Below are positions 10,865-20,730 of a stretch of DNA of 64,000 nt, in pieces. The stretch spans positions 5,124,891-5,188,890 of the forward strand of contig NZ_CP027557.1 of the NCBI RefSeq assembly GCF_014854695.1, in the 5' to 3' direction. This DNA is from Rhodococcus rhodochrous. GTDB taxonomy: Bacteria > Actinomycetota > Actinomycetes > Mycobacteriales > Mycobacteriaceae. The translations under genes were made by a program, and so were the position numbers. The notes beneath the pieces were generated by a model, which saw nothing but the letters and a program-made list of their open reading frames with translations, had not been told where the DNA came from and did not search any database. The stretch's first letter is position 1. Each line of letters starts with the position of its first letter.

Positions 10865-11662
10865 ATGTCGAGCATCGACCTAGGTAATGGTCCTAGCAGC
10901 GAACGGGACTTCATCCAGAGCATCGAACGCGGTTTTGCGGTATTGCACGCTTTCGACGACGAGGACCCCAATCCCTCACTCGCCGAACTCGCAGCCAAGA
11001 CCGAGCTGTCTCGACCGGCAGTTCGACGCATCCTGCTGACACTGCAGAGGCTCGGCTACGTCACCTCACGCGGGACACGATGGTCGCTCACCCCGCGCGT
11101 GCTCAGCATCGGTCAGCACTACACCGCGTCCCATACCCTCGTGGACTCGGCGCTCCCCAAACTCGTCGAGATCGCGGAATACGCCAACGAATCGGCGTCG
11201 CTCGGCGTGCTCGACGGCACCGAGGTGGTCTACGCGGCGCGCGTTCCGGTCCGCAGGATCATGAGCATCAACGTGTCCGTGGGCACCCGCGTCCCCGCCT
11301 ACGCCACCTCGATGGGCCGGGCACTCCTGGCCTGGTCACCGCGCGAACAGGTGGATCACGTACTCGACCGGACACACTTCGAGCGACTCACGAGCGCGAC
11401 GATCGACAACCCGGCCGACCTGCGCGCCGAGCTCGCCCAGGTACGCAGTCGGGGATACGCGATCACCGCCGCAGAACTCGAAGAAGGGCTCATCACGATC
11501 GCCGCACCCGTCTTCGACCCCACGGGCCACGCGGTCGGAGTGCTCGCATGTTCGACGTCGACCGGCCGGCACACTCTCGACTCGTTCCGCGATCTCACTG
11601 CGAAACGGGTGGTGGACTGCGCAGAGCGGCTCAGCAGCGAACTCGGCTACCGCCACCACTGA
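10865..11662 (+). CDS. catR: IclR-family regulator of the catechol operon
   Basis: 265-residue transcription factor. N-terminal winged helix (about residues 20-80: SIERGFAVLHAF, LAELAAKTELSRPAVRRILLTLQRLGYV) and C-terminal IclR effector domain (about 90-260) with the usual TSMGRALLAW segment. It resembles PcaR/PobR/CatR regulators of aromatic catabolism, which sense muconate or an aromatic acid. ATG at 10865 follows taggaggcggg. Divergent orientation to catA is the standard layout for a cat regulator in Rhodococcus. The effector is inferred. Its 3' end converges with pheR after 12 bases. Confidence 0.85.
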   Translation: MSSIDLGNGPSSERDFIQSIERGFAVLHAFDDEDPNPSLAELAAKTELSRPAVRRILLTLQRLGYVTSRGTRWSLTPRVLSIGQHYTASHTLVDSALPKLVEIAEYANESASLGVLDGTEVVYAARVPVRRIMSINVSVGTRVPAYATSMGRALLAWSPREQVDHVLDRTHFERLTSATIDNPADLRAELAQVRSRGYAITAAELEEGLITIAAPVFDPTGHAVGVLACSTSTGRHTLDSFRDLTAKRVVDCAERLSSELGYRHH

Positions 11663-11674
11663 GAGCGGCCCACC

Positions 11675-12601
11675 TCATCCACGCAAGGTCGCCGACGGCG
11701 CGACCCCGTACTTGCGCTTGTAGGCCGCCGCGAACCGGCCGGTATGGGTGATGCCCCATTTGAGCGCCACATCGGTGACCGACAGTTCTGCCGCGTCACC
11801 CACCGCGAGTTCCTCGTGGATGCGCTCGAGGCGCAGGTCGAGCAGATAGTCCCGCGGACACACCCCGAGATACTCACGGAATCCCTCCTGTAGGCGCCGC
11901 ACGCTGACACCGGCCACCTCCGCCATCTCGGCGGTGGTCCACGCCGAGGCGGGATCCTCGTGCAGCCGATCGAGGACGCGCTTGATGATGCGCGGACGCG
12001 CACCTCCGGTCGGATCCGCATCCTCCGGCATGACCGCGAGGATGAACGAGGTGGTCAGAGCGCCCGACAGTTGCTCCGCGACAAGCGGATTCCGCCACAG
12101 TGATTCGTCCGCTTTGAGCTGTTCCACAATCGAACGCAACAGCGTCATCCAACTCTCCCCCGCCGGGGTCGTCAGATCCACCCGGCTCGGAAGCTGCAGA
12201 TCGGGACGGGCGAGGATGCGCGACATCTCGCGCTGCAGATAGTCGCGCTCGAGCTTGATCCCGACGATCTCGCAGTCGTTCGTCCACTTCTGCTCCGGAG
12301 CTGCGATGTCGGGACGGAAGACGGCGGCGTGACCGACCTCCGACACCACGCCGTTTCCGGCGGCGATCCGACCGGAGAGCGGAATGTTCACCGCGTACGC
12401 CCCGGGATGCTCGCTTCGGATCGACACCGCCGCTCCCCAGCCGATGCGCGCGAGACGGATCGGCCCGAGCGGCAGCGTGCGGAGCCGGAGCGAGGGCGCG
12501 ACGTCGTCGAGCGGCGTCAGGTCGTGCTCGAAATAGGCATTCGAAACGACCTCTTCCACCTCTTCCCATTCGACCGGCCCCGGAGTCGGCTCCATTGCCA
12601 T
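11675..12601 (-). CDS. pheR: AraC-family regulator of phenol hydroxylase genes (PheR-like)
   Basis: 308-residue activator: an N-terminal AraC ligand-binding domain of the AraC_binding_2 type (about 15-190) and two C-terminal helix-turn-helix motifs (about 215-308; WTTAEMAEVAGVSVRRLQEGF and VTDVALKWGITHTGRFAAAYKRKYG). Divergent from pheA2A1, as pheR is in phenol-degrading rhodococci. ATG at 12601 with upstream aaggtgagggg is preferred to the longer open frame (to 12787), whose extra part is Arg-rich and lies in the promoter region. It is clearly paralogous to the AraC gene at 15730-16647. Confidence 0.82.
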   Translation of the reverse strand: MAMEPTPGPVEWEEVEEVVSNAYFEHDLTPLDDVAPSLRLRTLPLGPIRLARIGWGAAVSIRSEHPGAYAVNIPLSGRIAAGNGVVSEVGHAAVFRPDIAAPEQKWTNDCEIVGIKLERDYLQREMSRILARPDLQLPSRVDLTTPAGESWMTLLRSIVEQLKADESLWRNPLVAEQLSGALTTSFILAVMPEDADPTGGARPRIIKRVLDRLHEDPASAWTTAEMAEVAGVSVRRLQEGFREYLGVCPRDYLLDLRLERIHEELAVGDAAELSVTDVALKWGITHTGRFAAAYKRKYGVAPSATLRG

Positions 12602-12654
12602 CGGCCCCTCACCTTCGTTTCCAGCTCGTCGTCGGCGTCCCGACCTGCGCATCC

Positions 12655-12689
12655 GTGTGATTCGAGCGCGTGCGATCCAGTGTGATGCG
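12655..12689. promoter_or_regulatory. Direct repeat in pheR-pheA2 gap
   Basis: The 10-base sequence GTGTGATNCG occurs at 12655-12664 and 12680-12689, 25 bases apart on the same strand, within the 246-base divergent gap. AraC-type activators bind direct half-sites one or two helical turns apart, so this is a candidate PheR site. Confidence 0.4.
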
Positions 12690-12847
12690 GAACACAGCCC
12701 CAGGCAAACAGGGCCCTTCGGCCCACTCGTCGCGCTAGGTGGATAGTGACCGCGCTCACCGGATCGCACAAGCTTCTCGACGTCCATATGGTCTGTGTCA
12801 CATCGAATCGAAGTCCATCACCACGCACCGGACAGGAGGACGCAGAC

Positions 12848-13414
12848 ATGGATCAGCGCACACTCCGCAACATCTTCGGACAGTTCGCGAGCGGCGTCAC
12901 CGTCATCACCTGCGCGAACAGCGACGGAGAGCCCCACGGCGCGACCGTCACCGCCTTCACCGCCGTCTCGCTCGAGCCCCGCCTGTGCCAGGTCACCCTG
13001 ACCCGCACGTCCAAGGCCTGCCGGTTCCTGTCCGACGCGCCGTTCGCGGTCAACATCCTCGCCGCAAACCAGCTCGACACCGCACTGCACTTCGCGGGAC
13101 GCCCCCAGTCGCCCGAGCCGGTCTGGGAGCAGGGCCCCACCGCCCCGATCCTCGCCGGCACCGCCGCGACACTGTCGTGCACGCCCTGGCGCGAATACGA
13201 CGGCGGCGACCACATCATCTACATCGGCGAGATCGTCGACGCCACCTTCGACGAGACGGTCGACCCGCTCCTGTTCTACCGCAGCACTTTCCACGATCTC
13301 GGTGCGCCGAGCACGTCGACTGCGTGGAACGGCTGCCTGGACGACCCGCACAGCGGCTGGTTCGACTCCCAGACCCGTTTCGTGCCGTTCCACGCACTCG
13401 CCACCCACGCCTGA
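12848..13414 (+). CDS. pheA2: Flavin reductase component of phenol hydroxylase
   Basis: 188-residue flavin reductase-like (FMN-binding split barrel) protein of the HpaC/PheA2 family. It reduces free FAD with NADH and supplies FADH2 to the monooxygenase encoded next. Family stretches seen: [14 protein letters not shown] near the N terminus, [21 protein letters not shown], and the C-terminal [14 protein letters not shown] at 12848 has an aggagg Shine-Dalgarno; the longer frame to 12746 has none. It lies 32 bases before pheA1, so the two subunits are co-transcribed, in the order reductase then oxygenase. Confidence 0.88.
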   Translation: MDQRTLRNIFGQFASGVTVITCANSDGEPHGATVTAFTAVSLEPRLCQVTLTRTSKACRFLSDAPFAVNILAANQLDTALHFAGRPQSPEPVWEQGPTAPILAGTAATLSCTPWREYDGGDHIIYIGEIVDATFDETVDPLLFYRSTFHDLGAPSTSTAWNGCLDDPHSGWFDSQTRFVPFHALATHA

Positions 13415-13446
13415 AACTTCACTCCCACCGGACAAGGAGACATTCC

Positions 13447-15060
13447 ATGACCACCACCGAGCCCCGGCCCACCGACACCCTCGACCGTTCGAAGGTGAAC
13501 GTCGCCGCTGACTCCCCGGCCAACAAGCAGCAGAACTTCGCATCGAAGCCCATGACGGGCGACGAGTACATCGCCTCCATCGACGATGGCCGCGAGATCT
13601 ACCTGCACGGTGAGCGCGTCAAGGACTTCACCAACCATCCGGCCTTCCGCAACTCGATCCGGATGACCGCGCGTCTCTACGACGCCCTGCACACCGGCGA
13701 GCACGTCAACACCCTCACCACCCCGACCGACACCGGCAACGGCGGCGTGACCATGCCGTTCTTCCGGACCCCGAAGTCCGCGGACGACCTGCGGGCCGAC
13801 CGCGACGCCATCGCCACCTGGGCGCGACTGACCTACGGCTGGATGGGCCGCAGCCCCGACTACAAGGCGTCCTTCCTCGGCACGCTCGGCGCGAACGACG
13901 AGTTCTACTCGCCCTTCCAGGACAACGCGAAGCGCTGGTACCGCGAATCGCAGGAGAAGGTCCTGTACTGGAACCATGCGATCATCAACCCGCCGGTCGA
14001 CCGCCAGCTGCCGCCGGACCAGGTCGGCGACGTGTTCATGAAGGTCGAGAAGGAGACCGACGCCGGCCTCATCGTCTCCGGCGCCAAGGTCGTCGCGACC
14101 GGCTCGGCCATCACGAACTACAACTTCATCGCCCACTACGGTCTGCCGATCAAGAAGAAGGAATTCGCGCTGATCTGCACGGTGCCAATGGACGCACCCG
14201 GCATCAAGCTCATCTCGCGCGCCTCCTACTCGCAGAACGCGAACATCGTCGGCTCGCCGTTCGACTACCCGCTGTCGTCGCGGATGGACGAGAACGACGC
14301 GATCTTCATCTTCGACAAGGTACTCGTGCCCTGGGAGAACGTCTTCATGTACGGGGACGTCGAGAAGATCAACAACTTCCTCGGTGGTTCCGGCTTCCTC
14401 CAGCGCTTCACCCTCCAGGGCTGCACGCGACTCGCGGTCAAGCTCGACTTCATCGCCGGTCTGCTCATGAAGGCCCTCGACGCCACCGGCGCCGGTGGAT
14501 TCCGGGGCGTGCAGACCCGTGTCGGTGAGGTCATCGGCTGGCGCAACCTGTTCTGGTCGCTCACCGACTCCATGGTGAACAACCCGGAGCCGTGGATCGA
14601 CGGCACCGTAATCCCCAAGCTCGAATACGGCCTCACCTACCGCATGTTCGCGATGCAGGGCTACCCGCGCATCAAGGAGATCATCGAGCAGGACGTCGCC
14701 TCGGGCCTGATCTACCTGCCCTCCTCCGCCGCCGACTTCAAGAACCCGGACGTGCGTCCTTACCTCGACAAGTATGTCCGCGGCTCCGACGGCATCCAGG
14801 CGGTCGACCGCGTGAAGGTCATGAAGGCACTGTGGGATTCGATCGGCTCCGAGTTCGGTGGCCGCCACGAACTGTACGAACGGAACTATGCCGGCAACCA
14901 CGAGAACGTCAAGGCCGAGCTGCTGTTCGCGGCCGAGAGCCGTGGCGACGTCGCCTCCATGAAGGGCTTCGCGGAGCAGTTCATGAGCGAATACGACCTC
15001 GACGGCTGGACCGTGCCCGACCTGATCGGCAACGCCGACGTCAGCGCGTTCTACAAGTAG
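13447..15060 (+). CDS. pheA1: FADH2-dependent phenol 2-hydroxylase, large component
   Basis: 537-residue two-component flavin monooxygenase of the HpaB family; hydroxylates phenol to catechol with FADH2 and O2. Fold typical of acyl-CoA-dehydrogenase-like HpaB enzymes (for example [41 protein letters not shown]). The context identifies phenol rather than 4-hydroxyphenylacetate: it is paired with a flavin reductase, has a divergent AraC regulator and sits next to catRABC, as for PheA1A2 of R. erythropolis. ATG at 13447. Chlorophenol or cresol activity is possible. A strong hairpin follows. Confidence 0.88.
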   Translation: MTTTEPRPTDTLDRSKVNVAADSPANKQQNFASKPMTGDEYIASIDDGREIYLHGERVKDFTNHPAFRNSIRMTARLYDALHTGEHVNTLTTPTDTGNGGVTMPFFRTPKSADDLRADRDAIATWARLTYGWMGRSPDYKASFLGTLGANDEFYSPFQDNAKRWYRESQEKVLYWNHAIINPPVDRQLPPDQVGDVFMKVEKETDAGLIVSGAKVVATGSAITNYNFIAHYGLPIKKKEFALICTVPMDAPGIKLISRASYSQNANIVGSPFDYPLSSRMDENDAIFIFDKVLVPWENVFMYGDVEKINNFLGGSGFLQRFTLQGCTRLAVKLDFIAGLLMKALDATGAGGFRGVQTRVGEVIGWRNLFWSLTDSMVNNPEPWIDGTVIPKLEYGLTYRMFAMQGYPRIKEIIEQDVASGLIYLPSSAADFKNPDVRPYLDKYVRGSDGIQAVDRVKVMKALWDSIGSEFGGRHELYERNYAGNHENVKAELLFAAESRGDVASMKGFAEQFMSEYDLDGWTVPDLIGNADVSAFYK

Positions 15061-15071
15061 AAACCCGCACT

Positions 15072-15118
15072 CCGCGCGCGGGCGGATGATCTCCGTTCCC
15101 CTGCCCGCCCGCGCGCGG
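15072..15118 (+). terminator. Hairpin after pheA1
   Basis: Perfect 14-bp all-GC arms (15072-15085 and 15105-15118) with a 19-base loop, beginning 12 bases after the pheA1 stop. Probable terminator or attenuator between pheA1 and the small gene at 15155. Confidence 0.55.
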
Positions 15119-15154
15119 CCCCAAACATCCACCCACCGCGAAGGAGCGTCCGAG

Positions 15155-15649
15155 ATGACCACGACCGCTTCGAACTCCGTGTCCCATCCCCCTGCACCGG
15201 AATTCGACGCAGTGGTCCTCGGACGCTCCTTCGCCTCCCAGCGGGTCTCGGCCCGGTTGCGCGACGAACTACGGCTGGCGGTCCACGAGATCGGCACCGC
15301 GAGCGCCGTCCGCTACGACGACATCGACCATCGGTGGGAGATCCTCATCGGCGGCACCGTCGTCGGCCGAGCGAAGTTCGTCGTCGACGGACACGGCGGT
15401 CTCACACTGCAGGGCCGAGACGGCGCCGCGCTCGAGCGCGATGCCCTGACGGTGCACGGATTCCCGAACCTGTTCCGCCCCATCGTCGGTACGCGCACGG
15501 ACCCCGTCGGGTACACGGTGTCCTGCATCGAGTACATGCGCAGCAACGGCCTGGACTACGTCGAGCGGCGGCTGCGGACGCCGGTCGCGGACGACGACTT
15601 CCCCGAGTTGTCGTTCGATCGGCCCACCCCGATCCTCTGGTTCGGTTGA
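15155..15649 (+). CDS. Protein of unknown function downstream of pheA1
   Basis: 164 residues, soluble, no signal peptide or membrane segment, no family that I recognise. The N terminus is low-complexity (Thr/Ser/Pro rich). The middle is beta-rich (RWEILIGGTVVGRAKFVVDG, GGLTLQGRD). The C terminus is acidic and ends TPILWFG. ATG at 15155 has aaggag a few bases upstream. It lies between pheA1 and the gco regulator on the phe strand, past a hairpin, so co-regulation with phenol catabolism is possible but not shown. A perfect 54-base palindrome follows. Confidence 0.6.
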   Translation: MTTTASNSVSHPPAPEFDAVVLGRSFASQRVSARLRDELRLAVHEIGTASAVRYDDIDHRWEILIGGTVVGRAKFVVDGHGGLTLQGRDGAALERDALTVHGFPNLFRPIVGTRTDPVGYTVSCIEYMRSNGLDYVERRLRTPVADDDFPELSFDRPTPILWFG

Positions 15650-15661
15650 GCAGTTCGGGGA

Positions 15662-15715
15662 GGACGCACGCAGGCGGGTGACGACCACGTGGTCGTCACC
15701 CGCCTGCGTGCGTCC
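15662..15715. terminator. Perfect 54-bp palindrome without loop, bidirectional terminator
   Basis: The 27-bp arms (15662-15688 and 15689-15715) are exactly complementary with no spacer. It lies between the 3' ends of the unknown gene (+) and the AraC gene (-), so a two-way terminator is likely. In DNA it could extrude as a cruciform. Confidence 0.75.
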
Positions 15716-15729
15716 GTGTCCGCATGCGC

Positions 15730-16647
15730 TCAACCCCTCAGGACCTCCGTGGGGGTGACGCCGTACCGCTTCCGGAAGGCGGCGGCGAAACGTCCCGGAT
15801 GGCTGAAACCCCACCGAAAAGCTACATCTGCCACCGTTGTTCCCCCGGCAGCGAGATCCGCGTGGGCGCGATCGAGCCGGATGTCGCGCAGGCACGCGGA
15901 CGGACTGCTGCCCACGTACTCGGAGAATGCCTCCTGCAACCTGCGCACACTCGTCCCGGCGATCTCCGCCATGTCGGCTGCCGTCCAGACGCGACCCGGA
16001 TCCTCCTGCAGAGCGTTCAACACCCGCCGAACCATGCCCGGGCGGGGTGCCGGTGACACTTCGTCGACCGGCGCGACCGCCAGGACGAACGCCGCGGTGA
16101 CCGCACCGCCGAGCTGGGCCGACACGAGAGGATTCGTGAGCAGCCGGGTCGGCCCGGCGAGCTGCTCGCTCAGCGATGCCACGAGACGGTGCCATTCCTG
16201 CGCCGAGCCGCGCAGATCGAGGCGGTCCGGGAGTTCGAGGCGCGACCGCAACGGACCACCGAGAATGCGGTCCGCTTCGCGTTCGAGATGATCTCGATCG
16301 AACTTGATTCCGAGGACCGAACATTCGGCACCCCACCTCGTGATGAGCGACGGGGTGTCCGCGCGGAAGACCGTCGCCGAGCCGGGTTCGGAGACGACAG
16401 TGCCCGAGCGCCCCTGCGATTCGAGCCGCCCGCTCAGCGGAATGTTCACCTCGTAGGCACCGGGATAGTCGCATTCGATCGCGACCTCCGCTCCCCAGCT
16501 CATCCGGCCGATCGTGACGCTTCCGAGATCGACCGAGACCAGTTCGAGCTCAGGACGATCCACCTTTCCGAGGTCCGTCAGCCGGTGCGGGAAGTACACG
16601 TCCGCCACGACGCGCGAGGCGTCGTCCCAGTCCTCGATCTCGGGCAC
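15730..16647 (-). CDS. AraC-family regulator beside gcoAB (GcoR-like)
   Basis: About 305 residues, same architecture as the pheR product: N-terminal ligand-binding domain, then two HTH motifs (WTAADMAEIAGTSVRRLQEAF and VADVAFRWGFSHPGRFAAAFRKRYG). The two proteins align end to end, so they are paralogs. The start is uncertain. An ATG at 16728 has no Shine-Dalgarno, while GTG at 16647 has gaagg 7 bases upstream and gives a length equal to PheR, so it is preferred. Divergent from gcoA, hence probably the activator of guaiacol demethylation; the effector is inferred. Confidence 0.78.
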   Translation of the reverse strand: MPEIEDWDDASRVVADVYFPHRLTDLGKVDRPELELVSVDLGSVTIGRMSWGAEVAIECDYPGAYEVNIPLSGRLESQGRSGTVVSEPGSATVFRADTPSLITRWGAECSVLGIKFDRDHLEREADRILGGPLRSRLELPDRLDLRGSAQEWHRLVASLSEQLAGPTRLLTNPLVSAQLGGAVTAAFVLAVAPVDEVSPAPRPGMVRRVLNALQEDPGRVWTAADMAEIAGTSVRRLQEAFSEYVGSSPSACLRDIRLDRAHADLAAGGTTVADVAFRWGFSHPGRFAAAFRKRYGVTPTEVLRG

Positions 16648-16818
16648 ACTCACGCCTTCGAGACTAACCGCTTCCGAGACCTGGATCACATAGTCGCGTG
16701 ATTCGTCCAGGGACCGCGCAATGTGCATCGACCGGCCGGTCGGCGGACTCGTATGGTCCTGGCCACGTCAACAAAGGTCCGGCCGTCGCCGGACGGCTCC
16801 CGACCCGGAGGTACATCG

Positions 16819-18030
16819 ATGACCAGCACCCTTTCGTGGCTCGACGAGATCACCATGGAAGAACTCGAGCGCAATCCGTACCCGGTCTACGAACGCTTGC
16901 GCGCCGAAGCTCCGATCGCCTTCGTGCCCGTCCTCGGCGCCTACGTGGCGTCCACGACCGAGGCGTGTCGTGCGGTCGCGGCCGGCGACGACTTCGACGG
17001 CATCATCACCCCCGCCGGTGGCCGCACCTTCGGTCATCCCGCGATCATCGGCGTCAACGGTGACATCCACCGCGACCTGCGGTCGATGGTCGAACCCGCC
17101 CTCCAGCCCGCCGAAGTGGACCGCTGGATCGAAGATCTCGTCCGCCCGATCGCACGACGCTACGTCGAGGCGTTCGAAGCCGACGGCAGGGCCGATCTCG
17201 TGGCCCAGTTCTGCGAGCCCGTGAGCGTGCGGTCGCTCGGGGACCTGCTCGGACTGAAGGATGTCAGTTCGGACAAACTGCGCGAATGGTTCCACAAGTT
17301 GTCGGATTCGTTCACCAACGCAGCGATGGACGAGGACGGAAACTTCCTGAGCCAGGAACGTTTCGACGAGGGCGACCGCGCCAAGGACGAGATCCGCTCC
17401 GTCGTCGATCCGCTGATCGACCACTGGATCGAGCATCCCGACGACAGCGCCATCTCGCACTGGCTGCACGACGGGATGCCCGAGGGACAGACGCGGGATC
17501 GCGACTACATCTACCCGACGCTGTACGTCTTCCTCCTCGGTGCCATGCAGGAACCGGGACATGCCATGAGTTCCACCCTGGCAGGCCTGTTCACCCGCCC
17601 CGAACAGTTCGAAGCCGTGGTGGACGAACCGGGACTCATCCCCCGCGCGATCGCCGAAGGGATGCGCTGGACCTCCCCGATCTGGTCCGGCACCGCACGT
17701 ATCGCCAAGCGCGACACCGTCGTGTCGGGAATCGAGATCAGCGAGGGTTCGGTGGTGATGCTGTCCTACGGGTCGGCGAACCACGACATCGACGTGTTCG
17801 ACGCCCCCAGCCGCTACGACCTGACCCGCCCGCCACTCCCCCACCTCGCCTTCGGTGCCGGCAAGCATGCCTGCGCGGGAATCTACTTCGCGAACAACGT
17901 GAGCCGCATCGGTCTCGAAGAACTGCTCGAGACCATCCCCAATCTCGAGCGGGACACCTCCGAGGACGTCGAATTCTGGGGTTGGGGTTTCCGCGGCCCG
18001 AAGACCCTGCACGCCCGGTGGGAGATCTGA
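16819..18030 (+). CDS. gcoA: Guaiacol O-demethylase cytochrome P450 (CYP255A family)
   Basis: 403-residue P450 that removes the O-methyl group of guaiacol as formaldehyde, giving catechol. It matches my recollection of Amycolatopsis GcoA over its whole length with a constant shift of four residues. Haem ligand Cys352 is in [10 protein letters not shown]. The three active-site phenylalanines of GcoA (75, 169, 395) correspond to Phe71 (GRTFGHP), Phe165 (SDSFTN) and Phe391 (GWGFRGP), and the signature [23 protein letters not shown] region is intact. ATG at 16819 follows cggagg. Two bases separate it from gcoB. 4-Alkylguaiacol preference cannot be excluded. Confidence 0.9.
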   Translation: MTSTLSWLDEITMEELERNPYPVYERLRAEAPIAFVPVLGAYVASTTEACRAVAAGDDFDGIITPAGGRTFGHPAIIGVNGDIHRDLRSMVEPALQPAEVDRWIEDLVRPIARRYVEAFEADGRADLVAQFCEPVSVRSLGDLLGLKDVSSDKLREWFHKLSDSFTNAAMDEDGNFLSQERFDEGDRAKDEIRSVVDPLIDHWIEHPDDSAISHWLHDGMPEGQTRDRDYIYPTLYVFLLGAMQEPGHAMSSTLAGLFTRPEQFEAVVDEPGLIPRAIAEGMRWTSPIWSGTARIAKRDTVVSGIEISEGSVVMLSYGSANHDIDVFDAPSRYDLTRPPLPHLAFGAGKHACAGIYFANNVSRIGLEELLETIPNLERDTSEDVEFWGWGFRGPKTLHARWEI

Positions 18031-18032
18031 CC

Positions 18033-19025
18033 ATGCCGTACACACTGACCGCGGGCACCGGTGTCGTTCCCTGCGAACCCGGCCGGACGGTGCTGGAAGC
18101 GTTCCTGCGCAACGGCAACTGGATGCCCAACTCCTGCAACCAGGGCACCTGCGGCACCTGCAAGATCAAGGTCCTCGACGGCGAACTCGATCATCGGAAC
18201 TCGCCGGAGGAGACGCTCACCGCCGACGAACTCGCGGCCGGATTCGTCCTCGCATGCCAGGCCACCCCTCGCGGCGACGTCGTCTTCGAGACCCCCGCAA
18301 CGGAGGAATCCGCCGGCACGCATGTGCTGCGCGACGTCGTCGCCACGGTCGCCGAGGTGCGCGACATCGCTGCCGACACGCGCAAAGTGTTGCTCACCGC
18401 CGACGAACCACTCGAGTTCTCGGCCGGGCAGTACGTGGAGGTGACGGTTCCCGGAACCGAGATCCGACGGCAGTACTCGCTCGCGAATCCGCCCTCCGAG
18501 GCCAAGCAGCTCGAACTGCACATCCGCCGGCAACCCGGTGGAGTCGCGAGCGAATGGGTCTTCGAGCGCATCGAGGTGGGTGAACGCGTGGCCGTCACCG
18601 GTCCGTACGGCGACTTCACCTTCGATCCGGACGGCACCGGCCCGATCGCCCTGCTCGGCGGTGGGACGGGCCTCGCCCCTCTCGAGGCCATCGTCCGGCA
18701 GGCGCTCTCCCTCGTCCCCGACCGGCAGATCCTGCTCTACCACGGGGTCCGTACCTGCGCGGACCTGTACGACGTCGACTTCCTCCGCGAACTGGAGACC
18801 CGCCATCCCGGCTTCCGCTACATCACCTGCGTGAGCAGGGAGAGCGGCGGAGACCACGAGGGCTACGTCACCGACGCCTTCCTCGAGGACGTCGCGTCCG
18901 CGAAGGAGTTCACCGGTTACATCTGCGGATCGGAGGCGTTCGTCGAGGCATCGGTGAAGGCGTTCAAACGTCGCCGCATGTCGCCGCGGCGCATCCGGCG
19001 TGAAAGGTTCACCCCGGCCGGCTGA
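18033..19025 (+). CDS. gcoB: Guaiacol demethylase reductase
   Basis: 330-residue single-polypeptide reductase for GcoA: N-terminal plant-type 2Fe-2S ferredoxin (CNQGTCGTCKIKVLDG with a later Cys in LACQAT), FAD domain (RQYSLANPP) and NAD domain (LLGGGTGLAPLEA, YICGSEAFVEA). The order ferredoxin-FAD-NAD in one chain is the unusual two-component arrangement that defines GcoAB; most bacterial P450s use two separate partners. ATG at 18033 is 2 bases after the gcoA stop, indicating translational coupling. Confidence 0.9.
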   Translation: MPYTLTAGTGVVPCEPGRTVLEAFLRNGNWMPNSCNQGTCGTCKIKVLDGELDHRNSPEETLTADELAAGFVLACQATPRGDVVFETPATEESAGTHVLRDVVATVAEVRDIAADTRKVLLTADEPLEFSAGQYVEVTVPGTEIRRQYSLANPPSEAKQLELHIRRQPGGVASEWVFERIEVGERVAVTGPYGDFTFDPDGTGPIALLGGGTGLAPLEAIVRQALSLVPDRQILLYHGVRTCADLYDVDFLRELETRHPGFRYITCVSRESGGDHEGYVTDAFLEDVASAKEFTGYICGSEAFVEASVKAFKRRRMSPRRIRRERFTPAG

Positions 19026-19036
19026 ATACCCTCACC

Positions 19037-19093
19037 CCGTACCGCTCGTGCGCCCGCGCTGCTCCGGCACCGCGATGCGCTCGAGCGGTACGG
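19037..19093 (+). terminator. Hairpin after gcoB
   Basis: Perfect 12-bp arms (19037-19048 and 19082-19093) with a 33-base loop begin 12 bases after the gcoB stop. Probable terminator separating gco from the ben operon. The rest of the 317-base gap to benA holds the ben promoter region. Confidence 0.5.
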
Positions 19094-19156
19094 CCGTGTC
19101 GAAGGGTCTTTCCGCCTCCCGGCCCCGAGGGCCTTTCGACCCCCCCACCCAGGGGT

Positions 19157-19172
19157 CCTAGGTATCCCTAGG
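19157..19172. promoter_or_regulatory. Repeated CCTAGG in ben promoter region
   Basis: CCTAGG occurs at 19157-19162 and 19167-19172, each itself palindromic and 10 bases apart (about one helical turn), about 170 bases upstream of benA. A candidate BenR or other regulator site; no experimental motif is known to me to confirm it. A recognisable -35/-10 pair was not found with confidence. Confidence 0.3.
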
Positions 19173-19342
19173 CATTTGCCTGGTGTGACCGTAGCCACAG
19201 GCTGTCATCGTGGAGATATCGCCGGACACATCGCGTCGAGCCGGACCGGAAACCCGGTCACCACGAATCTTCAGTACAGGCTCGGCCGCGTCGGACACCG
19301 CCCCGTCCGTCCCGGGAACGAAGCCGATACCTGGAGGATCCC

Positions 19343-20716
19343 ATGACCGACATCGTGGAGCACGTGCGCACTCGCCTCGACGGCGCACTCGTCGAAGACC
19401 CGAGCACCGGGCGGTACCAGATCCGCCGCGACGTCTTCACCGACGAGGAGATCTTCGAACTCGAGATGAAGCACATCTTCGAGGGCAACTGGGTGTACCT
19501 CGCCCACGAGAGCCAGGTCCCGAACGTCGGTGACTACTTCACCACGTACATCGGCCGCCAGCCCGTCGTCATCAGCCGCGACAAGGAAGGCGAGCTGCAC
19601 TGCCTGATCAACGCGTGCAGCCACCGCGGTGCGATGCTGTGCCGTCGCAAGACCGACAACCGCACCACCTTCACGTGCCCGTTCCACGGCTGGACGTTCC
19701 GCAACAACGGAAAGCTGCTGAAGGTCAAGGATCCCCGCGACGCCGGCTACCCCGAGCAGTTCAACACCGACGGCAGCCACGACCTGCGGAAGGTTGCTCG
19801 TTTCGAGAGCTACCGCGGTTTCCTGTTCGGCAGCCTGAATCCCGACGTCAAGTCGCTCGAGGATCACCTCGGCGACACCACGAAGATGATCGACATGCTG
19901 GTCGACCAGTCGCCCGAGGGCCTCGAGGTGCTGCGCGGTTCGTCCACCTATACCTACGACGGCAACTGGAAGCTGCAGGCGGAGAACGGCGCCGACGGCT
20001 ACCACGTCTCGGCCACCCACTGGAACTACGCGGCGACCACCGCGCGTCGCACCGCCGGTGAGTCCAGCAACGAGACCAAGGCGATGGACGCCGGCACCTG
20101 GGGCAAGCAGGGCGGCGGCTACTACTCGTTCGACCACGGTCATCTGCTGCTGTGGATGTGGTGGGGCAACCCCGAGGACCGTCCGCTGTACCCGCGCAAG
20201 GACGAGCTGGCGAAGGAGTTCGGCGAGAAGAAGGCCGAGTTCATGGTCGGGGCGTCGCGCAACCTGTGCCTGTACCCGAACGTGTACATCATGGACCAGT
20301 TCTCTTCGCAGATCCGGCACTTCCGTCCGATCTCCGTGGACAAGACCGAGGTGACGATCTACTGCATCGCGCCGAAGGGTGAGAGCCCCGAGTCCCGCGC
20401 CAACCGGATCCGTCAGTACGAGGACTTCTTCAACGCGACCGGCATGGCCACCCCGGACGATCTCGAGGAGTTCCGCTCCTGCCAGAAGACCTACCTCGCG
20501 ACCGCCGCACCCTGGAACGACATGAGCCGTGGCGCGACCCACATCCTCAACGGACCCGACGAGGTCGCGAAGGATCTCGGGATGACGAAGGTGCTGTCGA
20601 GCGGTGTCAAGACCGAGGACGAAGGCCTGTACCCGATCCAGCACGGCTACTGGCTCGAAACGATGCGCGAGGCCATCGCCGCCGAGAGCTCCGCCGCCGA
20701 CCCGTCCGCGCTCTGA
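19343..20716 (+). CDS. benA: Benzoate 1,2-dioxygenase, alpha (Rieske oxygenase) subunit
   Basis: Catalytic subunit of the dioxygenase that turns benzoate into its cis-1,2-dihydrodiol (1,2-dihydroxycyclohexa-3,5-diene-1-carboxylate). 457 residues. Rieske cluster ligands Cys92-x-His94 and Cys112-x2-His115; mononuclear iron ligands in [13 protein letters not shown] (His221, His226). ATG at 19343 follows ctggagg. First gene of benABCDK-benR-benE. The dihydrodiol goes to BenD, giving catechol for catA. Confidence 0.95.
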   Translation: MTDIVEHVRTRLDGALVEDPSTGRYQIRRDVFTDEEIFELEMKHIFEGNWVYLAHESQVPNVGDYFTTYIGRQPVVISRDKEGELHCLINACSHRGAMLCRRKTDNRTTFTCPFHGWTFRNNGKLLKVKDPRDAGYPEQFNTDGSHDLRKVARFESYRGFLFGSLNPDVKSLEDHLGDTTKMIDMLVDQSPEGLEVLRGSSTYTYDGNWKLQAENGADGYHVSATHWNYAATTARRTAGESSNETKAMDAGTWGKQGGGYYSFDHGHLLLWMWWGNPEDRPLYPRKDELAKEFGEKKAEFMVGASRNLCLYPNVYIMDQFSSQIRHFRPISVDKTEVTIYCIAPKGESPESRANRIRQYEDFFNATGMATPDDLEEFRSCQKTYLATAAPWNDMSRGATHILNGPDEVAKDLGMTKVLSSGVKTEDEGLYPIQHGYWLETMREAIAAESSAADPSAL

Positions 20717-20730
20717 GAGGACCCGGAATC

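Noticed and set aside
13447-15060. 4-hydroxyphenylacetate 3-hydroxylase
   Set aside because: The family is right, but no hpa/hpc genes are near; pheR, the flavin reductase and catRABC next door point to phenol hydroxylase.
13276-15297. 673-codon open frame on the minus strand
   Set aside because: Antisense of pheA1; the plus-strand product is a full-length, well-conserved hydroxylase.
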